From Rhizobium sp. (GTDB taxonomy: Bacteria; Pseudomonadota; Alphaproteobacteria; Rhizobiales; Rhizobiaceae), in assembly GCA_003501385.1 (NCBI GenBank), contig DNPN01000220.1:1-12193 (forward strand): DNA of 12,193 nt, read 5' to 3'. The translations under genes and the position numbers were made by a program. The notes under the pieces are model-generated. The model did not search any database. It was not told the DNA's origin and saw only the letters and a program-made list of their open reading frames with translations. Shown in pieces: positions 7,190-12,193 of this stretch. Each line of letters opens with the position of its first letter. The first letter of the stretch is position 1.

Positions 7190-7792
7190 ATGGCTTTTGA
7201 ACTTCCCGTACTTCCTTACGCTTATGATGCGCTCGGCCCCTTCATGTCGGCTGAAACGCTGGAATTTCACCATGACAAGCACCATCAGGCCTATGTCACC
7301 AACGGCAATAATCTGCTGAAGGATTCCGGCCTTGAAGGTTTGTCGCTGGAAGAGGTTGTCAAGCAATCCTACGGCAAGAATGTTGGCCTGTTCAACAATG
7401 CTGGCCAGCACTACAACCACATCCACTTCTGGAACTGGATGAAGAAAGACGGCGGCGGCAAGAAAATTCCGGGCAAGCTGGAAGCTGCAATCGAGTCTGA
7501 TCTCGGCGGTTATGACAAGTTCAAGGCTGATTTCGTTGCTGCTGGCACCACACAGTTCGGCTCCGGCTGGGCATGGCTCTCCGTCAAGGACGGCAAGCTG
7601 GAAATTTCCAAGACACCAAACGGCGAAAACCCGCTGGTGCATGGCGCGTCGCCAATCCTCGGCGTGGATGTGTGGGAACATTCCTACTACATTGATTACC
7701 GCAATGCCCGTCCAAAGTATCTGGAAGCCTTCGTGGACAGCCTGATCAACTGGGAATACGTGGCTGACATGTATGAAGCTGCAACCAAGTAA
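7190..7792 (+). CDS. sodB: Superoxide dismutase, Fe-type (Fe/Mn family, 200 aa)
   Basis: Cytoplasmic enzyme that converts superoxide to hydrogen peroxide and oxygen. The four metal ligands are in place: His27 (EFHHDKHHQAYV), His77 (GQHYNHIHFW), Asp160 and His164 (DVWEHSYYIDYRN). The outer-sphere glutamine is Gln73, supplied by the N-terminal domain as in iron enzymes, and the Mn-type QDSP motif is replaced by GASP at 152-155; this points to an iron or cambialistic enzyme. The N-terminus (MAFELPVLPYAYDAL) matches the E. coli SodB style. ATG 7190 follows a strong AGAGGAG site; an in-frame upstream start at 7169 would swallow that site and is rejected. Lysine codons are mostly AAG, consistent with high expression. 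It ends at a strong terminator and so is probably transcribed alone or as the last gene of its unit. Confidence 0.97.
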   Translation: MAFELPVLPYAYDALGPFMSAETLEFHHDKHHQAYVTNGNNLLKDSGLEGLSLEEVVKQSYGKNVGLFNNAGQHYNHIHFWNWMKKDGGGKKIPGKLEAAIESDLGGYDKFKADFVAAGTTQFGSGWAWLSVKDGKLEISKTPNGENPLVHGASPILGVDVWEHSYYIDYRNARPKYLEAFVDSLINWEYVADMYEAATK

Positions 7793-7815
7793 GGTTTGCA
7801 CCTGACAGACGATTG

Positions 7816-7850
7816 CACCCGGTACAGCAATGTGCCGGGTGTTTTTATTT
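7816..7850 (+). terminator. Intrinsic terminator after sodB
   Basis: An 11-bp stem (CACCCGGTACA at 7816-7826 against TGTGCCGGGTG at 7831-7841, one G-T wobble) closes on a GCAA tetraloop and is followed by TTTTTATTTT. It starts 24 bases after the sodB stop and ends just before the ribosome site of the next gene, separating sodB from the acetyltransferase. Confidence 0.92.
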
Positions 7851-7868
7851 TAAGACGAGGTTCCGCGC

Positions 7869-8357
7869 ATGATCCGTTTCTGCACCATGTCGAATAGTGA
7901 CTACGCAGCATTTCTGGATTATTTCCTGCCCGATTATGCGCAGGAGATAGCCAGCAATTATGCCCGATCCGACGATGAAGCCCGCCGTCAAGCGCAGGCT
8001 GAAATTGCGCATAGCTTGCCCGATGGGCCTCAGACCGAGGGCCACAGACTATGCACCATCGTTGAAAGCGCGCCACAGCCAACATGCATTGGCTACATCT
8101 GGTATCGCCCCGACGCGAAAACGAAATCTGTCTTTATTTATGATTTCTGCATTTTGCCGGATCATCGCGGCAATGGTCGAGGCAAGGCGGCCTTACAGGC
8201 GCTGGAAATCGAATTGGCCCATCAAGGCTATGGTGAAATCAGATTGCGCGTGGCCGCCGATAATCCACGCGCACAGCACATCTATCAGGCTGGCGGCTTT
8301 CGTGTGACCGGGATGAATATGGCCAAGCGGATCAATTCAGGTTCAAACAACACATGA
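7869..8357 (+). CDS. GNAT-family N-acetyltransferase (162 aa)
   Basis: Cytoplasmic acetyl-CoA-dependent acetyltransferase; the acceptor (small amine, amino acid or protein) is not evident. The central acetyl-CoA motif A is clear: the strand FIYDFCILP leads into HRGNGRG (99-105), which fits the Q/RxxGxG/A pattern, and motif B follows with NPRAQHIYQAGGF (132-144), including the usual catalytic or structural Tyr (139) near the C-terminus. The start at 7869 has GACGAGG eight bases upstream, immediately downstream of the sodB terminator. It converges on the HxlR regulator gene with only 31 bases between the stops and no strong terminator there. Family call is firm; specific function unknown. Confidence 0.9.
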   Translation: MIRFCTMSNSDYAAFLDYFLPDYAQEIASNYARSDDEARRQAQAEIAHSLPDGPQTEGHRLCTIVESAPQPTCIGYIWYRPDAKTKSVFIYDFCILPDHRGNGRGKAALQALEIELAHQGYGEIRLRVAADNPRAQHIYQAGGFRVTGMNMAKRINSGSNNT

Positions 8358-8388
8358 CCATCCACTCCGATTTTGCGCGACGCAGTGT

Positions 8389-8796
8389 TCACTGTTTCTG
8401 ATCAAATTCCGCACGGGCCGCAACAATGCGTTCATAATTGTCGAAAGCCCAATGGCCCAATGCCTCGATCGGGCCGCGCAGGGAATCGCCAAGCGGGGTC
8501 AATTCATAGTCCACTCTGGGCGGCACTGTGGGAAACACCGTGCGCTTCACAAGACCATCACGTTCCAGACCGCGCAGGGTAAGTGTCAGCATTCGTTGAG
8601 AAATTCCGCCGACACGGCGTTTCAGCTCATTGAAACGGCATGGCCCTTGCGCCAAAAGCATGACAATCAGCACACTCCATTTATCGCCCACGCGCGTCAA
8701 CACGCTGTTGACGGCATCGCAGTTTTTGCCAGCATGCACCGGTTCCGGTAACGCATTCAAATTGGCGGCGGTTACATTCGTGTGCCCGAGTTTCAA
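8389..8796 (-). CDS. HxlR-family transcriptional regulator, probable TTG start (135 aa)
   Basis: Winged-helix DNA-binding regulator of the HxlR family (relatives: YodB, CatR, HypR, QorR), which often sense quinones, diamide or aldehydes through cysteines and repress adjacent reductase genes. The signature is complete: GDKWSVLIVMLL (37-48), RFNELKRRVGGISQRML (54-70), LRGLERDGLVKR (74-85) and PPRVDYELTPLGDSL (92-106). Cys26, in HAGKNCDAV just before the first helix, is at the position where family members carry the redox-sensing cysteine; a second Cys is at 53. The first conventional ATG (8832) has no ribosome site, whereas a perfect AAGGAGG lies seven bases before a TTG at 8796 (and four before TTG 8799), so I place the start at 8796. 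It diverges from the azoreductase, its likely target. Confidence 0.9.
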   Translation of the reverse strand: MKLGHTNVTAANLNALPEPVHAGKNCDAVNSVLTRVGDKWSVLIVMLLAQGPCRFNELKRRVGGISQRMLTLTLRGLERDGLVKRTVFPTVPPRVDYELTPLGDSLRGPIEALGHWAFDNYERIVAARAEFDQKQ

Positions 8797-8803
8797 CAAT
8801 GTG

Positions 8804-8810
8804 CCTCCTT
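8804..8810 (-). promoter_or_regulatory. Shine-Dalgarno AAGGAGG that sets the HxlR TTG start
   Basis: CCTCCTT on the plus strand is a perfect AAGGAGG for the minus-strand gene. It is seven bases from TTG 8796 and lies inside the reading frame if the upstream ATG 8832 were used, which argues strongly for the TTG start. Confidence 0.8.
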
Positions 8811-8842
8811 GTGAAACCAAACCGGTTCCCATATGTGTCTCA

Positions 8843-8857
8843 GTACCTATTTTATAC
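8843..8857. promoter_or_regulatory. Candidate HxlR operator between regulator and azoreductase
   Basis: GTACCTATTTTATAC has matching GTA...TAC ends and an A-T-T centre, and lies 21 bases upstream of the azoreductase ATG in the 81-base divergent gap. Operators described for YodB-type HxlR proteins are A+T-rich with TAC/GTA ends, so the shape is compatible. An AACCGGTT palindrome at 8820-8827 in the same gap is an alternative. This is a pattern-based guess. Confidence 0.3.
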
Positions 8858-8877
8858 CACAAAAAAAGGCAGTGATC

Positions 8878-9492
8878 ATGAAACTTTTGCATCTCGATTC
8901 AAGCGTTCTCGGCCCCTACTCTGTCAGCCGTGATCTGACCGCGTCCATCGTCAAGACGCTGACCGAGCAGGATAGCAGCATTGCTGCTACCTACCGCGAT
9001 CTCGCCGCAAACCCGATTGCCCACCTCTCCGGCCTGACTTTGGCTGCTGCCATGGGCAATTACGATGCCAGCAACGACGAAGCCACCAAGGCTGATCTGG
9101 CTCTGGGCGGCGAAGTTCTTCAGCAGTTCCTGGATTCTGACACCGTTGTGATTGGTGTTGGCTTCTACAACTTCGGCATTCCAAGCCAGTTGAAGGCTTG
9201 GGTTGACCGCATCTGCGCTGTTGGCAAGACCTTCAAATACGGCGAAAATGGCCCAGAAGGCCTGTGCGGCGGCAAGCGCGTTATCCTCGCCATCTCGCGC
9301 GGTGGCGTTTACAGCGCCGGTCCTGCTGCTGCTCTTGAGCATGCAGAAACCTACCTGCGCGGCGTCTTCGGCTTCCTCGGCATCACCAATGTAGAAGTCG
9401 TCATCGCTGAAGGCGTCAACATGGGCGACGAAGCCAAGGCTGCTGCCGTCAAGGGTGCCAAGGACGTGATTGCGACCCTCAAGGCAGCTTGA
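8878..9492 (+). CDS. azoR: FMN-dependent NAD(P)H azoreductase/quinone reductase (204 aa)
   Basis: Cytoplasmic flavoenzyme of the AzoR/flavodoxin-fold family, which reduces azo compounds and quinones by two-electron transfer from NAD(P)H and protects against quinone or thiol stress. The FMN phosphate loop is at the N-terminus (DSSVLGPYSVSRDL, 7-20), followed by the family block FYNFGIPSQLKAWVDRI (96-112), the TFKYGENGPEGL segment (118-129) and SRGG (140-143), which binds the isoalloxazine ring. Length matches E. coli AzoR (about 200 aa). The start at 8878 has an AAAGG site; an in-frame ATG at 8833 is inside the promoter region and is rejected. Codon choice is markedly biased (AAG for Lys, many GCT), like sodB, suggesting high expression on induction. 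The divergent HxlR gene makes an azoR/hypR-like arrangement, and the gene ends in a strong terminator. Confidence 0.95.
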   Translation: MKLLHLDSSVLGPYSVSRDLTASIVKTLTEQDSSIAATYRDLAANPIAHLSGLTLAAAMGNYDASNDEATKADLALGGEVLQQFLDSDTVVIGVGFYNFGIPSQLKAWVDRICAVGKTFKYGENGPEGLCGGKRVILAISRGGVYSAGPAAALEHAETYLRGVFGFLGITNVEVVIAEGVNMGDEAKAAAVKGAKDVIATLKAA

Positions 9493-9515
9493 TCGGTCCT
9501 GATCATTTGATTTAG

Positions 9516-9546
9516 AAAAGCGCGGCTTTCACGGCCGCGCTTTTTT
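9516..9546. terminator. Bidirectional terminator between azoR and the RimJ-like gene
   Basis: An 11-bp perfect stem, AAAAGCGCGGC (9516-9526) against GCCGCGCTTTT (9534-9544), with a 7-base loop. A run of T follows on the plus strand (9541-9546), and the leading A-run serves as the U-tract for the minus strand. It lies 23 bases after the azoR stop and just beyond the stop of the convergent acetyltransferase at 9549. Confidence 0.93.
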
Positions 9547-9548
9547 AT

Positions 9549-10049
9549 TCAATCTGCAAGGCGCGCCCAACGTTCGTGATCGCACCATTCGCCATTGATT
9601 TTCAAATAACGTTTGGAAAATCCCTCTTTCTCAAAGCCGCAGCGCTGCACCAGGGCAATAGAGCGCCGGTTTTCAGGCTGGATATTGGCCTCCACCCGGT
9701 TAAGACCAACCTCGTGAAAGGCATAGGCCAGCGTGGCGTTCAGCGCCTGCGTCATCAGGCCTTGCTGCGCAAAGGAGGCCATGCCGTAATAGCCGAGATA
9801 GCAACTTCTGAAATTGCCCAGCACAATCTGACTCAAGGTGAAAACACCCACCACACCGTTGCTGTGGGACTCACGGGCAATCAGGCTGATATTGGCACCC
9901 GTTACGGTTTGGGCAAACCAGCTTTGAAACCCATCCTCATCGGTAAACGGGCTTGCCCAAGGGGCGTGGTAGCTTTTGCTGGCACGATTGGCGGCAAGCA
10001 GATCTGCACAATCTGATATTTGAACGGGGGAAACAGAAACAGAGGTCAT
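9549..10049 (-). CDS. RimJ/RimL-type GNAT acetyltransferase (166 aa)
   Basis: GNAT protein of the RimJ/RimL (ribosomal-protein N-terminal acetyltransferase) branch. The acetyl-CoA loop is FAQQGLMTQAL (93-103), with Gln-x-Gly-Leu in place of the usual RGxG, followed by the RimJ hallmark: GLNRVEANIQPENRRSIALVQRCGFEKEG (115-143) and a terminal segment YLKINGEWCDHERWARL. Family members acetylate the N-terminal residue of ribosomal protein S5 or L12, but many paralogues modify other amines, so I give no symbol. The start at 10049 gives a family-sized protein and has AGGA eight bases upstream; ATG 10079 would add ten residues, and a further upstream in-frame ATG (10193) would run through the divergent promoter region. 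It shares a bidirectional terminator with azoR and diverges from the metallophosphoesterase. Confidence 0.9.
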   Translation of the reverse strand: MTSVSVSPVQISDCADLLAANRASKSYHAPWASPFTDEDGFQSWFAQTVTGANISLIARESHSNGVVGVFTLSQIVLGNFRSCYLGYYGMASFAQQGLMTQALNATLAYAFHEVGLNRVEANIQPENRRSIALVQRCGFEKEGFSKRYLKINGEWCDHERWARLAD

Positions 10050-10162
10050 GACATAAATCCTGCGTGAAAAATGCTGCATTGACGCAAAGAAAGAGAGGTT
10101 TCCAGCAAAAATGTGGAGTGCTCTTGCATGTTCACAAACGCCCCACAATGTTGTCATGTCGC

Positions 10163-10208
10163 TGTCACCGGGACAGATTATCTGGCCAGACAAATGGAAC
10201 AGGTGACA
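10163..10208 (+). promoter_or_regulatory. Inverted repeat covering the metallophosphoesterase ribosome site
   Basis: TGTCACC (10163-10169) is the exact complement of GGTGACA (10202-10208), which contains the ribosome site and abuts the ATG at 10209. In mRNA this could pair and mask the site. The loop of 32 bases contains the 10-base palindrome TCTGGCCAGA (10181-10190). The stem is only 7 bp and may be chance. Confidence 0.25.
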
Positions 10209-11051
10209 ATGTTAACGAACACGCCCCTCTTGCGCCTCGGCATTATCGCCGACCCACAATATGCAGAGATTCCCAACAATGAGAGCGCCAATCGCTTTTA
10301 TTCCAACAGTCTGACCAAGTTGCGTGCGGCCATCCATGCGTTCAACATGCTGGATCTGGATGCTGTTGTGGTGCTGGGAGATCTGATTGATCGTGGCTTT
10401 GAGCATTTCGCACCGGCTTTGCAAACCTTTGAGGTTTTGCGCCATCCGGTGATGTTTCTGCCCGGCAATCATGATTTCGCAGTCAAGCCGGAACAACGCA
10501 GCATGGTGCAGGCGGCCCTTGATATGCCAGCACCCTATTATGATCGGGTGATCAACGGTGTGCGCCTGATTGTTACCGATTGCTGCGACATCTCTACCTT
10601 CGCACCGCCTCCCGGTGATCCGCGTCAGGCTGAGGCCGAGACGCAATTAACGGCTTTGAAAACGCAAGGGGCAATCAATGCCCATAGCTGGAATGCCGCC
10701 ATGGGCACCACCCAGCTTGACTGGCTAAAAAGCCGCTTGTCTTTGGCAGAAAGCAATGGAGAAAAGGCCATTGTGCTGGGTCATTACCCGCTCCATCCTT
10801 TTACCGATCACGCCCTTTGGAATGCCGACGCTGTGGCCAAGGCCATTGCAGCCTCGCCTTCGGCCATTGCCTATCTCAGCGGCCATGACCATCGTGGCAA
10901 TTACGGCCAGCTTGGCAAGACCCATTTCATCAATTTCAAAGGCATGGTGGATACCGAGCGCGACAACGCCTTTGCCACACTAACAGTCTTATCCGACACG
11001 ATGGAGATTGAAGGATTTGGCAGGGAGCAAAGCCGCCATCTTTTACTATAA
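10209..11051 (+). CDS. Metallophosphoesterase, Mn-dependent ADP-ribose/CDP-alcohol diphosphatase type (280 aa)
   Basis: Calcineurin-like binuclear metallophosphoesterase. All metal motifs are visible: D15-x-Q17 in IADPQYAE, GDLID (57-61), GNHD (86-89), GHYP (191-194) and GHDH (225-228). The first motif has Gln instead of the usual His, and the surrounding IADPQYAE...N...FY..SL..L pattern resembles ADPRibase-Mn enzymes, which hydrolyse ADP-ribose, CDP-choline and related pyrophosphates. NAAMGTTQLDWL (162-173) is the family's conserved asparagine-glycine-tryptophan block. It is therefore probably a cytoplasmic nucleotide-pyrophosphate hydrolase, though specificity is inferred from sequence style only. 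The start is ATG 10209, five bases after AGGTGA; ATG 10194 is a poorer alternative lacking a ribosome site. It diverges from the RimJ-like gene across 159 bases and is followed by a nested inverted repeat. Confidence 0.88.
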   Translation: MLTNTPLLRLGIIADPQYAEIPNNESANRFYSNSLTKLRAAIHAFNMLDLDAVVVLGDLIDRGFEHFAPALQTFEVLRHPVMFLPGNHDFAVKPEQRSMVQAALDMPAPYYDRVINGVRLIVTDCCDISTFAPPPGDPRQAEAETQLTALKTQGAINAHSWNAAMGTTQLDWLKSRLSLAESNGEKAIVLGHYPLHPFTDHALWNADAVAKAIAASPSAIAYLSGHDHRGNYGQLGKTHFINFKGMVDTERDNAFATLTVLSDTMEIEGFGREQSRHLLL

Positions 11052-11086
11052 TAGCCGATCACAAGTTTGTGACTTCATTTGGCTAT
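11051..11086. repeat. Nested inverted repeats between phosphoesterase and cytochrome c'
   Basis: An outer pair, ATAGCC (11051-11056) and GGCTAT (11081-11086), encloses a near-perfect palindrome, TCACAA-GT-TTGTGA (11059-11072). It begins on the last base of the phosphoesterase stop codon and ends 68 bases before the cytochrome start. It could be a weak Rho-independent-like hairpin (there is no U-tract) or a regulator site in the cytochrome promoter. TTGTGA recurs at 11108-11113. Confidence 0.35.
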
Positions 11087-11154
11087 AGTGTTAAGCTCAT
11101 GATAGACTTGTGAAACACACCTGCCGCAACACCGGCATAACGGGAGAAGTGCCA

Positions 11155-11607
11155 ATGACGTGGAAACACACAGCAGTCGCCGCCCTCTGTCTCTGTCTTG
11201 GCAGTGGTGCCGTCAGCATGGTCAACGCCGCCGATGAGCCGCAGGTGGTGCGCGCTGGCATGATGAAAAAAATGGGTGGAGCCATGGGCGCACTCGCAGG
11301 CATTGCCAAGGGTGACAAGCCTTATGATGCCGCCGTGGTCAAAGCCTCGCTGACCACCATGCAGGATGTGGCCGCCCATTTCCCGGATCAGTTCCCGAAG
11401 GGCTCTGAGACCGGCTTCAACACTGAAGCCAGCCCGAAAATCTGGGAGGATAATGCCGCTTTCAAAGCCAAGGCAAAGGCGCTTGAAACCGCAGCCGCAG
11501 CCCAGCTTGCGGCACTGCCTGCCGATCAGGCTGGCGTTGGCGCGGCCATCAAGGCCGTTGGTGGTGCTTGTGGTGATTGCCATCAGGCGTTCAGGTTGAA
11601 GAAATAA
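11155..11607 (+). CDS. Cytochrome c'/c-556 family protein (class II c-type cytochrome, 150 aa)
   Basis: Periplasmic electron-transfer or gas-binding haem protein with the four-helix cytochrome c' fold. A signal peptide covers residues 1-26 (ending VNAAD), giving a mature protein of about 125 residues. The single haem site is CGDCH (139-143) near the C-terminus, followed by a basic QAFRLKK end, as is usual for class II. In the first helix, the pattern RAGMMKKMGGAMGAL (33-47) contains a methionine (37, possibly 36) at the position used as axial ligand in c-556 proteins, so a six-coordinate low-spin electron carrier is more likely than a five-coordinate cytochrome c'. The start at 11155 has GGAGA eight bases upstream; a GTG at 11110 is an inferior alternative. 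It precedes another c-type cytochrome gene by 117 bases that contain two hairpins. Confidence 0.92.
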   Translation: MTWKHTAVAALCLCLGSGAVSMVNAADEPQVVRAGMMKKMGGAMGALAGIAKGDKPYDAAVVKASLTTMQDVAAHFPDQFPKGSETGFNTEASPKIWEDNAAFKAKAKALETAAAAQLAALPADQAGVGAAIKAVGGACGDCHQAFRLKK

Positions 11608-11621
11608 TTCCCCTGCATGAA

Positions 11622-11663
11622 AGTTTGTCAGGAAAAGTGGATTCCACTTTTCCCTGACAAACT
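11622..11663. repeat. Long imperfect palindrome (REP-like element) between cytochrome genes
   Basis: Arms at 11622-11640 and 11644-11663 pair over 19 bp with a single bulged base and a 3-base loop (ATT). The core AAAAGTGG/CCACTTTT resembles palindromic intergenic repeats that I associate with rhizobial and related genomes, so it may be a dispersed element. No T-run follows, but in RNA it would be a very stable hairpin that could attenuate read-through or protect the upstream cytochrome mRNA. Confidence 0.75.
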
Positions 11664-11673
11664 CTAGGTCTGC

Positions 11674-11693
11674 GTCCGGCGTTGTCGCCGGAC
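11674..11693. repeat. G+C-rich hairpin next to the long palindrome
   Basis: GTCCGGCG (11674-11681) and CGCCGGAC (11686-11693) form a perfect 8-bp stem with a TTGT loop, 10 bases after the long palindrome and 31 bases before the next ATG. There is no T-run. Together the two hairpins fill most of the intercistronic gap. Confidence 0.6.
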
Positions 11694-11724
11694 GGGCGGA
11701 TAACGAATAAAAAGGGGAATAGGC

Positions 11725-12193
11725 ATGGCAGGCAAAGCGAAACTGGGCATTGCGGCGTCGGTGGTCACAGGCGTTGCGGCGGTTGCGCTCTATGTGTTTG
11801 CCATTGCACCCCACCGTCAGGCACCGGATGTCTGGGCCAGCACCGCAGCACCCGCGCTGGAAAACGGCAAACGAATCTTTTTTGCCGCGGGCTGTGCCAG
11901 TTGCCACGCAAGTGTCGGTGCAACAGGCGATGCACGATTGCTGCTGACGGGTGGCGTTGCCCTGAAAACGCAATTTGGTACGTTTCACGCGCCCAATATT
12001 TCCCCGGACCCCAAGGCTGGCATTGGCAATTGGACGTTGGCGGAGTTTGGCGATGCCGTAACCCGCGGCATTGGCCGCGCCGGTGAAAACCTCTACCCAG
12101 CCTTTCCCTACACATCCTATTCCCGCATGAAGCCGCAGGACGTGGCCGATCTCTTCGGTTATATCCAGACATTGCCTGCCAGCCCAAATGTTC
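11725..12193 (+). CDS. Membrane-anchored c-type cytochrome, 3' end beyond window
   Basis: The reading frame is open from ATG 11725 to the window edge (156 codons seen), so the gene is partial. An uncleaved N-terminal anchor or signal spans about residues 7-27. A class I haem site CASCH is at 57-61, followed by conserved-looking GGVALKTQFGTFHAPNISPD (76-95) and a PAFPYTSYSRM segment whose Met135 is a candidate axial ligand; PQDVADLFGYIQTLP (137-151) is the usual C-terminal helix of one cytochrome domain. Similar domains occur as the first half of di-haem cytochrome subunits that accept electrons from periplasmic dehydrogenases, but the second half is not visible here. AAGGGGAA lies seven bases upstream of the ATG. 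It follows the cytochrome c'/c-556 gene and may form an operon with it. Confidence 0.88.
   Translation, partial: MAGKAKLGIAASVVTGVAAVALYVFAIAPHRQAPDVWASTAAPALENGKRIFFAAGCASCHASVGATGDARLLLTGGVALKTQFGTFHAPNISPDPKAGIGNWTLAEFGDAVTRGIGRAGENLYPAFPYTSYSRMKPQDVADLFGYIQTLPASPNV

Noticed and set aside
8383..8394. CAGTG-TT-CACTG between the convergent acetyltransferase and HxlR genes as a terminator
   Set aside because: The usable stem is only 4 bp with a short T-run; too weak to call.
10050..10193. N-terminal extension of the RimJ-like protein to ATG 10193
   Set aside because: The extra 48 residues are unlike the family and run through the divergent promoter region; ATG 10049 gives the normal family length with a ribosome site.
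1..12193. Defence system, CRISPR array, prophage or mobile element
   Set aside because: No spacer-repeat periodicity, transposase, integrase, nuclease or toxin-antitoxin pair was visible on either strand.

Overview
The window looks like an ordinary chromosomal segment of an alphaproteobacterium, most likely of the Hyphomicrobiales (the Rhizobium/Agrobacterium/Brucella side). The basis is moderate-to-high G+C with strong Shine-Dalgarno sequences, the protein styles (a rhizobial-type Fe-superoxide dismutase, a class IV aminotransferase, a cytochrome c'/c-556), and a palindromic intergenic repeat with an AAAAGTGG/CCACTTTT core like those I associate with this order. The order-level call is inference. 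I see no rRNA, tRNA, CRISPR array, insertion sequence, phage gene or integration site, and no gene-free stretch longer than about 210 bases.

Layout. Bases 18-4218 hold two minus-strand genes for exported proteins: a large multicopper oxidase and a DUF3857/transglutaminase-fold protein. Diverging from the second is a branched-chain-type aminotransferase (4391-5272). Next comes a small hydrophobic membrane ORF (5366-5626) that lies wholly antisense to the unusual 3' end of a PAS-GGDEF diguanylate cyclase gene (5327-6559, minus). A YkgJ-type cysteine-cluster protein, superoxide dismutase (sodB) with a clear terminator, and a GNAT acetyltransferase follow on the plus strand. An HxlR-family regulator (minus) and an FMN-dependent azoreductase (plus) form a classic divergent regulator/target pair. 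The azoreductase shares a bidirectional terminator with a convergent RimJ-like acetyltransferase, which in turn diverges from a metallophosphoesterase of the ADP-ribose/CDP-alcohol diphosphatase type. The window closes with a periplasmic cytochrome c'/c-556 and the 5' part of a membrane-anchored c-type cytochrome, separated by two strong hairpins.

How the genes may work together. There is no single large operon; most genes are monocistronic or in divergent pairs. A loose redox theme is present: superoxide removal, quinone/azo reduction under an HxlR regulator with a candidate sensing cysteine, two c-type cytochromes and a copper oxidase. The two cytochrome genes are the most plausible co-functional group, but the second runs off the window and its partners are not visible.

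Most notable points: the codon-aligned antisense overlap between the diguanylate cyclase tail and the small membrane ORF; a probable TTG start for the HxlR regulator set by a perfect AAGGAGG; a degenerate c-di-GMP inhibitory site; a 9-bp inverted repeat in the oxidase promoter region; and the paired hairpins between the cytochrome genes. I found no convincing undescribed multi-gene system.
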